Positions 54,793 to 64,000 of a stretch of DNA of 64,000 nt are shown piece by piece. The stretch comes from Simmondsia chinensis (taxonomy: Eukaryota; Streptophyta; Magnoliopsida; Caryophyllales; Simmondsiaceae): NCBI GenBank assembly GCA_018398585.1, contig JAGTTD010000010.1, forward strand, positions 23,755,739-23,819,738. Reading direction: 5' to 3'. The translations under genes were made by a program, and so were the position numbers. The stretch's first letter is position 1. Every line of letters starts with the position of its first letter. The notes under the pieces are model-generated. The model did not search any database. It saw only the letters and a list, made by a program, of their open reading frames with translations, and was not told the DNA's origin.

Positions 54793-56060
54793 AATACAAT
54801 AGAAGTGCCATGCATGACGGGAGAAAGAACACCCATAAAGCTTAATCTTCGAGGGAACGAGGATCATCTTGTTGCCTAAGAAAGTTGAGGCACCATGTGT
54901 ATCAAACACCAAAGACCCAATACCGAAAGGCAAAGCTGTGTTCACCAAAGCAGTAGGCGAGTTAAAGTTGGTGTCTACACCAATAGGCAATGCTAGAAAA
55001 GAACCGATCTTTGACGAATCGACATATCTTGATTTGCCTTCTCCACCCAAGTTTGATGATCCTATCCATGACAAGGACGAGGAGTCGAATAAGGTAGGAA
55101 GTTTATTAAAGGAGGTGTATCTAGAAGAGTTGGTGTATTACTTACCGCCAATAAGGGAAGAACAATGTCAGCTAGACTAGGTTCCTGAAGACTCCTTACC
55201 GAGAAGAAGGAATCAACCAAGCAAGCCTTACGGTGCATGAGGATTTCATGCGTCTAGTGTGGAGACTACTTGCTAGAAGTTACATCCGAGTGAGTCAGAA
55301 GGGCGGATTAGCTGTATTGACGCCAACAAATGATGGAACTTGGCGGGGATATCCTGATGGCGGAGTAGACAAGGGTGAAGAGCCAAAAGAGGAACTAAGA
55401 GCTGTGTTGGCAGTAGGGGCAAGCCTATAATGGGGGAATCAACCGCCAGGAGAAGGGTTACCGTGTGGGCATCGAGTGAACCTTGCGATGCTTAAAGATT
55501 CCAAGCTTCAAGGGGTCACGGCATTAGTGTCACCCAAGGAAGACAAGACACGGTGGCAAGATGTTGGCAGTATATCCGTTAACGAGGTCACCGTATACCA
55601 CGAGCCTCCCACTTCATTGGCATTTATTCTGATAGAGGTGGCGACAAGGACATGCACTATATCTCCATTGTTCAGGATTGGCAACGACGTTGTTCGTTAT
55701 CCATCGATAAACATGGCGCCAATGTCCCATCCTCTTTCTTCATTTGATAGGAAACAAGGCTTTATCCCCAAACACCAGACAATAAGTGTGCAGCCTCGAA
55801 GAACACTACTAAGAATTTCTAGTACACTGGCGAGAATAATTCAACTGATTTCGTGGCGAATTCGTGAACAAATTCTTTCCAGTCTGCGGAGGATGATGCC
55901 GTCTACATCTTGGCAGCACAGGGTTCAGCACACGTCCTGGCAAGTCGGGACTACAGAACATGACGAGGTAAGTCTAGCAGGACGAAGTCTAGGCATGAAG
56001 GAATATGGCTGGAGGGAGTTGACCCATATTAGTAGTCAACGAATTCGATGACGAATTTTC
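54793..56060 (+). pseudogene. Decayed interior after protease, mostly unrecognised
   Basis: Right after protease the relict YNRSAMHDGRKNTHK is visible in the shifted frame, then open patches (54869-55180, 55233-55430, 55476-56051) with no RT or integrase motif. 55857-55905 (GCGAATTCGTGAACAAATTC and on to GGAGGATGATG) is a diverged copy of the terminal 56037-56082 (CGAATTCGATGACGAATTTT to GAGAATGATG), that is of the pol end plus purine tract. So the interior contains remains of a pol C-terminus twice, consistent with deletion and template jumping. Confidence 0.5.
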
Positions 56061-56076
56061 TCCAGCCGGAAGAGAA

Positions 56077-56627
56077 TGATGCAGCCCCACCTCCATTGGG
56101 GATAGCTTGGCGGCTTAGTCACTGATGGGTACAGGGGTTGATGGATAGGCATGTGGTTGCACAGCGAAACCTGAACATGATTGGTGAGTGCGGGTTGGCG
56201 GCAATGGTTGAGTTGGCGGCTATATTGGAACACGGCAAGAGACGGGTTGGCGTACGCGACATGGGTTGGAACGCGGCAATCAGAGTTTGAATTAGAATAT
56301 ATAGGATTAGATTAGTTATTTTTCATATTTGAATTTAGTTTTTACATTTATCTTTAGGTGTTTATGTTCATCTTTAGTTTTTTATTTATCTCTTAAAGTT
56401 TGATTTAGAGTCAATTAGCTCATCTATAAATACAAGATGAATTAGGTTGTTTTCATTATTCAATTATTTAGATTTATTTTGATAAGTTTTGTTTCTTTCT
56501 ATTATTGGATGTGAGAATTAGAAATAAATTTCTATATTTTTTTTTCTTTTTATTATTGATTAATAAATTAGAGGAAAGACTGTCGAATCTTTTTACTTTT
56601 CAAAATTTCATTTTACGCAGCGCATCA
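56077..56627 (+). repeat. 3' LTR of the deleted gypsy element
   Basis: 551 bp, TGATGCAGCCCCACC to GCAGCGCATCA; partner of 53420-53980. Confidence 0.9.
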
Positions 56628-56632
56628 ACATT

Positions 56633-57729
56633 TAACATGATTGATTACGCAAGCCACTTGCCTTTGGTTATTGCAAGAAAACTCCAACGTAAGACACTTC
56701 TTTCCCAAACCCAATTCGCCTGTCTCGCATCCCCACCATGAGGAAACATGTTATCCAATCACATCCCGCCACCTGGACATTCAACTAAACATAAAAATGA
56801 CATGGCCTTAAATAATAATAATATAGATTATGAAGACGATGAAAGTAATGAATACTCGTCAAAACAGCAATCAAAATATAATAATATTTTTCTCACCAAC
56901 TTTTAGTCCACCCTACCGGCCACCCCCTACCACCTACCTGCTCCTCTTTCTTATATCCTCCAAATACTGCCCACTATTTTCCAATATCATTGGCTGTTGA
57001 CATTTTCAAATTATAACAATTCACAAATTAAATGACGTGACTTCTAAACTTTTAATTTTTATTATGAATCAAACTTAAAATTATAAATAAATAAAGATTC
57101 TTCAAACTTGTCACTTCATCAAATATTTTCTTCTATTATAAATCAAAATGAACGATACTTTCCAACTATTTAATTAATTAAAATATTTTAAACTATTACA
57201 AATGAAAATATATATAGTCACTTTAAGAATCAAATAATATATCCATTCATATATGTTTTTTATTTCTGGGTATTTTGGGTTGATAGATTCGATTTTTATA
57301 TGTATTTTTTGTTACTTTTTTTTTACCACCCTAGATGTGCATTTTTTGGCTCTGTTTGTGAGATGCAACCAATCATATGATAAGGAATTGTGAATTAGAA
57401 AATGCAATTCTCCTATAAATTAAACTTATATATTCAGTACAAGTATTTATTTATTTTTCTTTTGAAGCACCACTCTTATTTAATTACCAAATCACACAAA
57501 AAGTATAAGGAACATATATTTAAATTGTGATAATGAAATTACTAAAACAACAATTAAGGACCAATTGGATCTTAGTACAAAAACAACGAAGAGTATATAT
57601 TTACAAAGGAGTAAATTGTAACAACTAATATAAATATATAAGGAATAACAATTGAAGAAATGCAACTAATTCAAAAACAAATAATAATTTTGATCTTTAT
57701 ACGTGATAAATACAAAAATGGTTCACAGA
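56633..57729. other. AT-rich spacer without gene
   Basis: About 1.1 kb. 56633-56960 is moderately mixed, the rest strongly AT-rich. No domain-bearing ORF, RNA gene or repeat boundary was recognised. The sequence TTAAATAATAATAATATAG near 56809 is a short simple repeat. Confidence 0.6.
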
Positions 57730-57749
57730 GATGGCGGTAGTTCATACCG

Positions 57750-57870
57750 TCCACCCATGTACCGTCCACCCACATACCGTCCACCTGCATACCGCTTACC
57801 TACCTACCGTCATCTTATACTTAGGCCCCAAGCATGCATACCACCACCCTCTACTTGGGCCCCAAGCATG
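57750..57870 (+). repeat. Short tandem cassettes in the Tat-type LTR
   Basis: Three near-copies of an ATACCGTCCACC unit (57753-57793) are followed by cassettes with TACCxCCxTCTACTTGGGCCCCAAG, at about 57840-57866 and, past the copia insertion, at 63140-63168 and 63171-63200. The copia's target CATGC lies within such a cassette. Confidence 0.7.
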
Positions 57871-57871
57871 C

Positions 57872-58251
57872 TGTAAAATTATGAAAAATACTAGAAATAT
57901 TAGATGGAAGGAAGAATTACCTTTTATTGGATGATCAAAGCATACAAGCAAGCTCCTAATTTATACAAGACTAATAGCTAATGGAAGAACCCAACACTTC
58001 CCAACACTTCTTCTTCCTCTCTATGAGTTACAAGGTAATAAACAAAGCAATAAACAAAGCAATAAAGAACTCATTGAAGGCAATAATGAGCCGGTTACAA
58101 GAAGATGAAGAAATGAACATGTGCACTAATTCTATCACTAATTGTCATCACTAATTGCTATACTAACTACTATGTATAAATTCCTATACAAGAAAAAAAC
58201 GTGAATTATACAAAATGAATACATGATATTTACAAAGGACTAAATTCAACA
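57872..58251 (-). repeat. 3' LTR of the young copia
   Basis: 380 bp, partner of 62755-63134. Contains AATAAACAAAGC repeated twice (about 58036-58060), on minus GCTTTGTTTATT. Confidence 0.95.
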
Positions 58252-58258
58252 CTCCCCC

Positions 58259-59706
58259 TCAAGTTGGAGCATGTAAATTTACGATGCCCAACTTGCGAAG
58301 GAGAGCGGTAAAATCTGCAGAACCGAGCCCTTTAGTAAAAATGTCCGCCACTTGTCCCGATGATCGAACAAGAGAGGGCGCAATTTCCTTGGACAAGAGC
58401 TTCTCTCGAATGAAATGACAGTCGATTTCAATATGCTTCGTTCTTTCATGAAAAACGGGATTTGAGCCAATGTGAAGAGCGGCCTGATTATCACAAAATA
58501 AAACAGAAGCATAGTCAATGGGAACCATAAGATCAGTCAATAAGTAACGTAACCACGCAACTTCACTAGTTGTAGTCGCCATAGACCGATACTCTGCTTC
58601 AGCTGAAGAGCGGGAAACCACACTTTGTTTCTTAGAACGCCAAGAGATTGGTGCACCACCTAAAAATGTGACAAAACCTGTGGTAGAACGTCTCGTGGTT
58701 GGACATCCCGCCCAATCTGCATCACAATATGCTCTCAAACATAAATCACTATTGGTGGGAAAAAAAATGCCCTGTCCCAGTGTCCCTTTCAAATACCGTA
58801 AAACCCGTGTAGCAGCTTCGAGATGAGGAGCTCTAGGATCATGCATGAACTGACTCAAAATATGAACAGCATAGCTAATGTCTGGTCTAGTTATGGTCAG
58901 GTAAAGGAGACGACCCACTAGTTTTCTATACTGACCTTCGTCCTCAATCTTATCCCCAACCTGATCTGCTAAACCATGGTTCTGGACTATGGGTGTAGGA
59001 GCTGGCTTCGCCCCCAATAAACCAACCTCACTCAAAATGTCCAATACATACTTTCGTTGACATAAAACAACTCCTTTAGGAGACCGAGCAACCTCGATTC
59101 CTAAGAAGTATTTGATGGGTCCTAGGTCTTTAATTCCAAAAGAAGCATTCAAATTCTCCTTCACTTTGGCAATGTGATTTTGATTATTACCAGTGATTAT
59201 AACATCATCCACATAAATCAAAACCCCGGTGAAAATGCCATCATGATGATACGTGAAAAGTGAATAATCTGCTTTGGATTGTTTAAAGCGAATACTTAGC
59301 AAGGTAGAAGTGAACTTATGATTCCAATTACGTGAAGCCTGTTTGAGCCCATATAAAGATTTTCGTAAACGACACACTTTTCCTTTATGTTGTTGTTCAA
59401 AACCTTGTGGAAGTTTCATATAAACTTCCTCATCCAAATCTCCATGTAAAAAGGCATTATTCACGTCTAGTTGATTTATTATCCAACTTCTTGCAACAAC
59501 AACAGCTAAAATGCAACGCACCTTGACTAATTTTGCAACAGGAGCATATGTATCGTGATAATCTATACGTTCTACCTGAGTGTAGCCTTTAGCTACCAAC
59601 CTTGCCTTGTATCGCTCAATCGACCCATCTGAGTTGTACTTCACTCTATAGACCCACTTCGAGTCAATGGCTTTCTTTCCCATCGGTAAGTCCTCTAATG
59701 TCCAAG
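58259..59706 (-). pseudogene. Young copia reverse transcriptase and RNase H
   Basis: 474 open residues on minus. RT: IDSKWVYRVKYNSDGSIERY, ARLVAKGYTQVERIDYHDTY, NQLDVNNAFLHGDLDEEVYM, LRKSLYGLKQASRNWNHKFT, LIYVDDVIITGNN (catalytic), DLGPIKYFLGIEVARS, YVLDILSEVGLLGAKPAPTP. RNase H: YRKLVGRLLYLTITRPDISY, YCDADWAGCPTTRRSTTGFV, RSSAEAEYRSMATTTSEVAW, FCDNQAALHIGSNPVFHERT, VADIFTKGLGSADF. All catalytic Asp/Glu appear intact and the ORF is full to its natural end at 58259; only a stop at about 59707 (TGA between EEN and TWTLEDLP) separates it from upstream. Confidence 0.95.
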
Positions 59707-59707
59707 T

Positions 59708-61194
59708 TCAGTTCTCCTCCAAAGCACGAATCTCCTTTTCCATTGCATCCCTCCAATGTTTGTATTCTACCGCCTGCTTGAAGGTTTTAGGCTCATCACA
59801 AGCCGTGATGGCACTCAAAAAATTGCAATAAGCGTTAGAAAAATGCACATTAGAGACAAAATTGGAAATAGGATACACTATACCAGAATTGGCTGAAGGA
59901 GTCGTAGCAGGAGCATGGGCTATAGAAGATGGAACGTCACATATGTAGTCTTGGTATTTAACCGGTGCAGAACGCAAGCGAGTGCTCTTTCTGATTTCCA
60001 AAGTACCTTCCGTATTACCCCGTGAACTTGTGGTACCCAAGACACCTTCTGACACTTCATTCGAGGCAGTACCGAGGTGACCCTCGGCTGGTGACTGGCT
60101 GACCGAACCAGTCTCTGCTGGTTCGGTTTGGTCCTATTCGCCCGGCTGAACAGTAGGTCCTGGTTCAGCCGGCTGCGCAGTGAGGGCCGGTGGATGATCT
60201 GGCCCTTCAGCGTAAGCAAAAGACCCCGGGTTTAGGTGTATATGTTCTGTATTTGTACTGTTGGTTTGCAGGAAAGGAAAAAATTCTTCATAAAAATATA
60301 CGTCTCTCGAAATCACAATTTTATTTTCCTCCCGATTATAAATTTTATAACCCTTTTGCCCGTGTGGATAACCAACAAAAATACCCAAAGTAGCTCGGTT
60401 ATCAAATTTATCATCGTTCTATCCTTTGTAAGGTAATAGCATAAACTCCCAAAAACACGTAAGTGATTAAACACGGGTATTCTGCCAAAAAGTATTTCAT
60501 ATGGGCTTTTGTTATGAAGAACTGAGGAAGGAGTCAAATTTATCAAATAAGCCGCAGTTAAAATGCGCTCACCCCAAAATCTTTTAGGTAAACCCGCCTG
60601 AAACCGAAGTGCTCTACCCACTTCCAAGAGGTGTTTGTGCTTCCGTTCGACTACTCCATTTTGTTGAGGTGTCCCAACCAAAGAGGATTGGAACTGAATC
60701 CCATGACTCATATAAAAGTCCAAAAGTGGCCCGTACTTGAACTCTTGTCCATTATCGCTCCGTATTTGCTTAACCTGAAACCCAAATTGTGTTTTGACCA
60801 TACGACAGAAATCCATGAGAATTTTGTGTGCTTGGGATTTTTCTCTCATGAGATAAACCCAAGTGCATCTACTAAAATCGTCAACAATTGTCAAAAAATA
60901 CCGAGCACCAGTTAACGACAAAATTCGATAAGGACCCCAAATGTCACAGTGTATCAAATCAAAACACCCACGAGTCTTAGTAACAGATAAGGGAAAAGGT
61001 AAGCGTGCCTGCTTGGCACGATGACAAACATCACAAACGACATCAGTTTTCTTAACACTCAAACTAGGAAACACACATAATTTCTGAAACGAAACATGAC
61101 CAAGACATTGATGCCACAAGACGGCATTTTTATTCACTTGAGCTGTGTTGACCGACCCTTCCATGGGCTGCGCTTGCAACAAGTATAGCCCATC
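59708..61194 (-). pseudogene. Young copia integrase
   Basis: GAG pre-integrase and zinc-binding region (AVLWHQCLGHVSFQKLCVFP, VCDVCHRAKQARLPFPLS), core (FDLIHCDIWGPYRILSLTGA, FLTIVDDFSRCTWVYLMREK, IRSDNGQEFKYG, GTPQQNGVVERKHKHLLEVG) with D, D and E present, then LINLTPSSVLHNKSPYEILF. A frameshift at about 60420 moves the C-terminal part to another frame (MGIFVGYPHGQKGYKIYNRE, VISRDVYFYEEFFPF, 60134-60388). A stop at about 60135 lies in the Pro/Ala-rich hinge; 59708-60055 is the RKSTRLRSAPVKYQDYICDV linker to RT. Confidence 0.93.
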
Positions 61195-62607
61195 TTATTG
61201 CCTACCCGCTCCAATCAGCCTCTTCGAGTGTAGGTCCTGTATGTAACAAAAATCATGGTGAAATGTTAATGTGCATTTTCCATTTTGAGTTAGCTTGCTC
61301 ACTGACAATAAATTGTAATGAAAACCAGGCACATAGAGTACATCATGGAGGACAAAATTCTCTGCGATTTTGACCTTTCCCACATGGGTGACCTTTAACG
61401 AAGTTCCATTAGGCAACTTAACAGGGCCAACCAAATTATTTACTTTAACGTCAAACATAACGGGTAAAGAGGACACCAAATGGTCTGTGGCACCCGTGTC
61501 TATTATCCAATCACGAAACGACAATACTTGACCTGTCAAGTTAATGCAAGGGGTAGACGTGGAAGGACCAAGGAGGGACACCAATTGTTGGTACTGCGCA
61601 GCGGACAGTCCCGAAATGGCATTGCGTTCTCCACCGAGAGGTTCGGTTTCTGCTGCTGCAGCCGCAGAAACCGACTCCCGGTTTGCATTTTGCTGCCCTT
61701 TGTTCTTCCATCCAGGTGGGTAACCGATCAACTCAAAGCATCGCTCCTTGGAATGTCCCTGTTTCTTGCAATGAGTACACGTAAAACGGTTAGAACGTCG
61801 ATTTCCGAACACCATTGCCGCGCCACTTTCAGTGGCTTTCGCTGCCAAAATAGCAGCGTCCGGGATAACCACCGAGCCTGCTGCTACGCTCTGTTGTTTC
61901 TCCTCCTGGCATAATACAGAATATGCACTACCACCAGACGTTAAAGGTTTCGTGTTCATAAGCTGTGAACGCACAGTTGAAAAGGATGGATCAAGACCCA
62001 TCAAAAGGTCCAACAATTTTTCCATATCACGAATCTGCGAAAAGGCTTTAGCATCTTCACAAGTGCATGGTGGGATCTTAACTACCGTATACAATTCATC
62101 CCAAAAGGACCTCAACTTAGTAAAATAAGTTGAAACAGGTAAATTGTCTTGCTTCAAATGCGAGATCTCGCGTTTTAATTCGTAAATACGAGGGACATTA
62201 CCTTGAGAAAATCTCTCATGCAAATCAAGCCAAATATCATGCGCAGTTTCTAAATAGGTAATACTCTCATTAATCTCTTTAGACACAGAGTTTGAGAGCC
62301 AAGTTGCAACCATGGAGTCACACGCACTCTAAGTTTCAAAGTCCGGTGAATCTTCATCCGGTTTGGTAATACTACCATCAAGAAATCCAATTTTTCTCTT
62401 TGCCTTAAAAACTTTTAGTATAGCCCTTCTCCAAGAAGGATAATTGGGTCCTGTTAAAATGTTTTGAACAAAAATCAAACCGGGATTATCCGAGGGATGC
62501 AGATAAAACGGTGAGTTAACATCAATGACTCCCCCTGTCGGGAGAACTGGCATGATAGTTTGATTATCATTAGCTAGAGTAGTCTCATTATTGTCAACAC
62601 CCGCCAT
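61195..62607 (-). pseudogene. Young copia Gag and protease
   Basis: Start at Met 62607 (MAGVDNNETTLANDNQ), about 150 bp into the interior. Gag: SPFYLHPSDNPGLIFVQNIL, WRRAILKVFKAKRKIGFLDG, a stop at about 62327 (TAG for expected Trp), VATWLSNSVSKEINESITYL, LHERFSQGNVPRIYELKREI, zinc knuckle CTHCKKQGHSKERC (about 61722-61763). Protease: DWIIDTGATDHLVSS (about 61489-61525) with intact DTG, and PGFHYNLLSVSKLTQNGKC. It ends at a TAA at 61194-61196; the frame resumes immediately with integrase. Confidence 0.94.
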
Positions 62608-62754
62608 ATTCTACCAAATCAAAACACAAAACAAGCACAAGAAGCAAAGGGAAAATAAACAACTCACAAGTGCACTCCAAGAGTGCTTTGGCCATGAATC
62701 AGGAAGAGGAAGACAGCGTCGCTTAATGCAAGATCGAAACTTGCTCTGATACCA

Positions 62755-63134
62755 TGTAAAATTATGAAAAATACTAGAAATATTAGATGGAAGGAAGAAT
62801 TACCTTTTATTGGATGATCAAAGCATACAAGCAAGCTCCTAATTTATACAAGACTACTAGCTAATGGAAGAACCCAACACTTCCAAACACTTCCTCTTCC
62901 TCTCTATGAGTTACAAGGTAATAAATAAAGCAATAAACAAAGCAATAAAGAACACATTGAAGGCAATAATGAGCTGGTTACAAGAAGATGAAGAAATGAA
63001 CATGTGCACTAATTCTATCACTAATTGTCATCACTAATTGCTATACTAACTAATATGTATAAATTCCTATACAAGAAAAAAACGTGAATTATACAAAATG
63101 AATACATGATATTTACAAAGGACTAAATTCAACA
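62755..63134 (-). repeat. 5' LTR of the young copia, with primer site
   Basis: 380 bp; TGGTATCAGAGCAAG on minus at 62740-62754 directly follows the LTR end. Confidence 0.95.
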
Positions 63135-63353
63135 CATGCATACCACCGCCCTCTACTTGGGCCCCAAGTCTATATACCGCCATCTTCTACTTGTCCCCCA
63201 AGGATCCCCAAAAAACTCCTCTCATCCCCTATAAATAACAAGCAAACCAGGAAATAATTTCAAGGAACTTGAGTCTGGTTCCCCTTCAAGAACCCAACCA
63301 AAAAACCCCGAAACAATTGGGACCGTCTGTGGGAAATGTAAAAAATTTTCAAA

Positions 63354-64000
63354 ATGACAAACACTAGTCAATCTATCACCCCCGACGGGAGACATAACGA
63401 CCCCAACTATGTAACCCAAGACCAATTTAATCAGTTTCAACAGCAAATACCCCAACTCTTTATGCGAACCCCTCCCAGCGACACGGAGCACATACCCAAC
63501 CCAAGCCGGTTTACGGCCACTAGGGGAACGTCACAACGCACCCAAACACGCAGTCCCAATATGGACACCGCCTCCACGGCAGGAACGTACCGGAACCACG
63601 CAAAGAGAGGTGATAGGAATGTCTCTAGAACTACCGCAGTGTGTTCAGTACCAGGAACTCATTCACCGTTTACACCCCGGATCCTTCTTACCCCAGCGGG
63701 CAGGGTAAAAATCCCAAGTATTGAACCCTTTGACAGGACCAAGACCCAGAAGATCATTTGGCTGGGTTTATGGCGTGGATGTATTTGCAAGATGTGGGGG
63801 AAGACGTATGGTGTAAATGTTTTCCGGCCACCTTAAAGGGAGTGGCTCAGAGCTGGTTTGCATCCTTGCCCAGTTCATCAATAGATAGTTTTTCTAACCT
63901 CTCAGAAGGGTTTGTCCGCCATTTCGTCAGCAACAAACGAAGGAATAAAATAGCAGCTCATCTCCTTAAGTTGTAGCAGCATGACCTAGAGCCACTGAGG
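63354..64000 (+). pseudogene. Tat-type Gag, 5' portion, one frameshift, runs off window
   Basis: Starts MTNTSQSITPDGRHNDPNYV, 18 bp after the primer site. After a Ser/Thr/Pro/Arg-rich stretch (63500-63660), the capsid-like region begins at IPSIEPFDRTK, shifts frame near 63740 (expected GTKDPEDHLAGF; here the second frame resumes with LAGFMAWMYLQDVGEDVWCK) and continues FPATLKGVAQSWFASLPSSS, SFSNLSEGFVRHFVSNKRRN, HLLKL, then a stop at 63976. This W..LP..SI.SF..L...F..HF...R/K pattern is the retrotransposon gag domain of this gypsy group. Confidence 0.88.

Larger units (their letters stand above)
53420..56627 (+). mobile_element. Internally deleted Ty3/gypsy element keeping protease
   Basis: LTRs 53420-53980 (561 bp) and 56077-56627 (551 bp), TGAT...ATCA, are flanked by ACATT (53415-53419, 56628-56632). 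A tRNA-iMet-like primer site with one extra G (TGGGTATCAGAGC, 53982-53994) and a purine tract (GGAAGAGAA, 56068-56076) are present. The interior is only 2.1 kb and lacks capsid, RT, RNase H and INT. The protease resembles that of chromovirus-type polyproteins. It would have needed another element's proteins to move. Confidence 0.88.
57872..63134 (-). mobile_element. Ty1/copia element with near-identical LTRs
   Basis: Two 380-bp LTRs (5' at 62755-63134, 3' at 57872-58251, minus strand) with TGTTGAATTTAG...TTTTACA ends are flanked by CATGC (57867-57871, 63135-63139). I count about 7 differences (98% identity), the lowest divergence among elements here. Interior order on minus: tRNA-iMet primer site (62742-62754), gag, PR, INT, RT, RNase H, purine tract TTGAGGGGGAG (58252-58262). 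Despite its age it is dead: four stops and one frameshift. Lineage within copia not assigned with confidence; the NPxYLHPSDNPG-type gag start is shared by Ale/Ivana-like groups. Confidence 0.95.
57730..64000 (+). mobile_element. Tat-type Ty3/gypsy element, 5' part, LTR split by a copia
   Basis: The LTR starts somewhere near 57700-57735 (exact start not clear) and continues after the copia from 63140 to about 63315, followed by a primer-type site TGGGACCGTCTGTGGGAA (63318-63335), a variant of TGGCGCCGTCTGTGGGAA common in this group, and gag from 63354 past the right edge. LTR landmarks are repeated CATACCGTCCACC units and CTACTTGGGCCCCAAGCATG cassettes and a CCCTATAAATAACAAG TATA region (63218-63234). 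A different family from the complex at 3466-34091. Confidence 0.75.

Noticed and set aside
57731..57934. Plus ORF with repeated VHPxTVH segments
   Set aside because: It is the translated ACCGTCCACC tandem repeat of the LTR and ends inside the copia LTR.

Overview
This is plant nuclear DNA made almost entirely of nested transposable elements. Plant origin is shown by Tat-lineage and chromovirus Ty3/gypsy elements, Tork-like Ty1/copia, RTE-type LINEs with (TTG)n tails, a Helitron with plant-type termini, and tRNA-iMet and tRNA-Asp primer sites. A eudicot is likely but not proven. I found no cellular protein gene, tRNA, rRNA or CRISPR array. Nearly all coding potential is mobile-element polyprotein broken by stops and frameshifts; many stops sit where Trp, Gln or Arg is expected (TGG, CAA, CGA), as C-to-T decay of methylated repeats would give.

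Layout. (1) 1-3465, minus: 5' part of a large-LTR element with a tRNA-Asp primer site, inserted into the next element. (2) 3466-34091, plus: a Tat-lineage Ty3/gypsy complex arranged LTR - gag-only interior - LTR - gag/PR/RT/RNH/aRNH/INT plus antisense PMD-like ORF - LTR. Into it are nested an RTE LINE (3919-5671), a short LINE tail (6312-6440), a full-length chromovirus (6845-12216), a solo chromovirus-type LTR (13606-14111), a second full-length chromovirus on minus (14255-19632) and a one-LTR chromovirus remnant (28222-about 30020). Exact target-site duplications delimit all but the last. (3) 34092-37252: no recognised gene. (4) 37253-49588, minus: a non-autonomous Helitron with both termini visible, built mostly of a ~420-bp tandem repeat with inverted copies; it has been entered by a Tork-like copia (38694-44495) and a LINE tail (48473-48581). 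(5) 50244-53142: a second, longer RTE LINE. (6) 53420-56627: an internally deleted Ty3/gypsy element keeping LTRs, primer site and protease. (7) From about 57730 past the right edge: another Tat-type element (LTR, primer site, gag), its LTR split by a copia (57872-63134) whose two 380-bp LTRs differ at about 7 sites, the lowest LTR divergence I saw.

LTR divergences by eye (about 2% for the copia at 57872, about 4% for the chromovirus at 6845, about 6-7% for the copia at 38694) suggest repeated insertion over time. The best candidates for something not routinely catalogued are the repeat-built Helitron, the Tat three-LTR complex with its antisense plant-mobile-domain ORF, the 752-bp LTR/pol tandem duplication in the Tork-like copia, and a degenerate repeat of the LINE C-terminal domain kept in the 3' region of both LINE copies.
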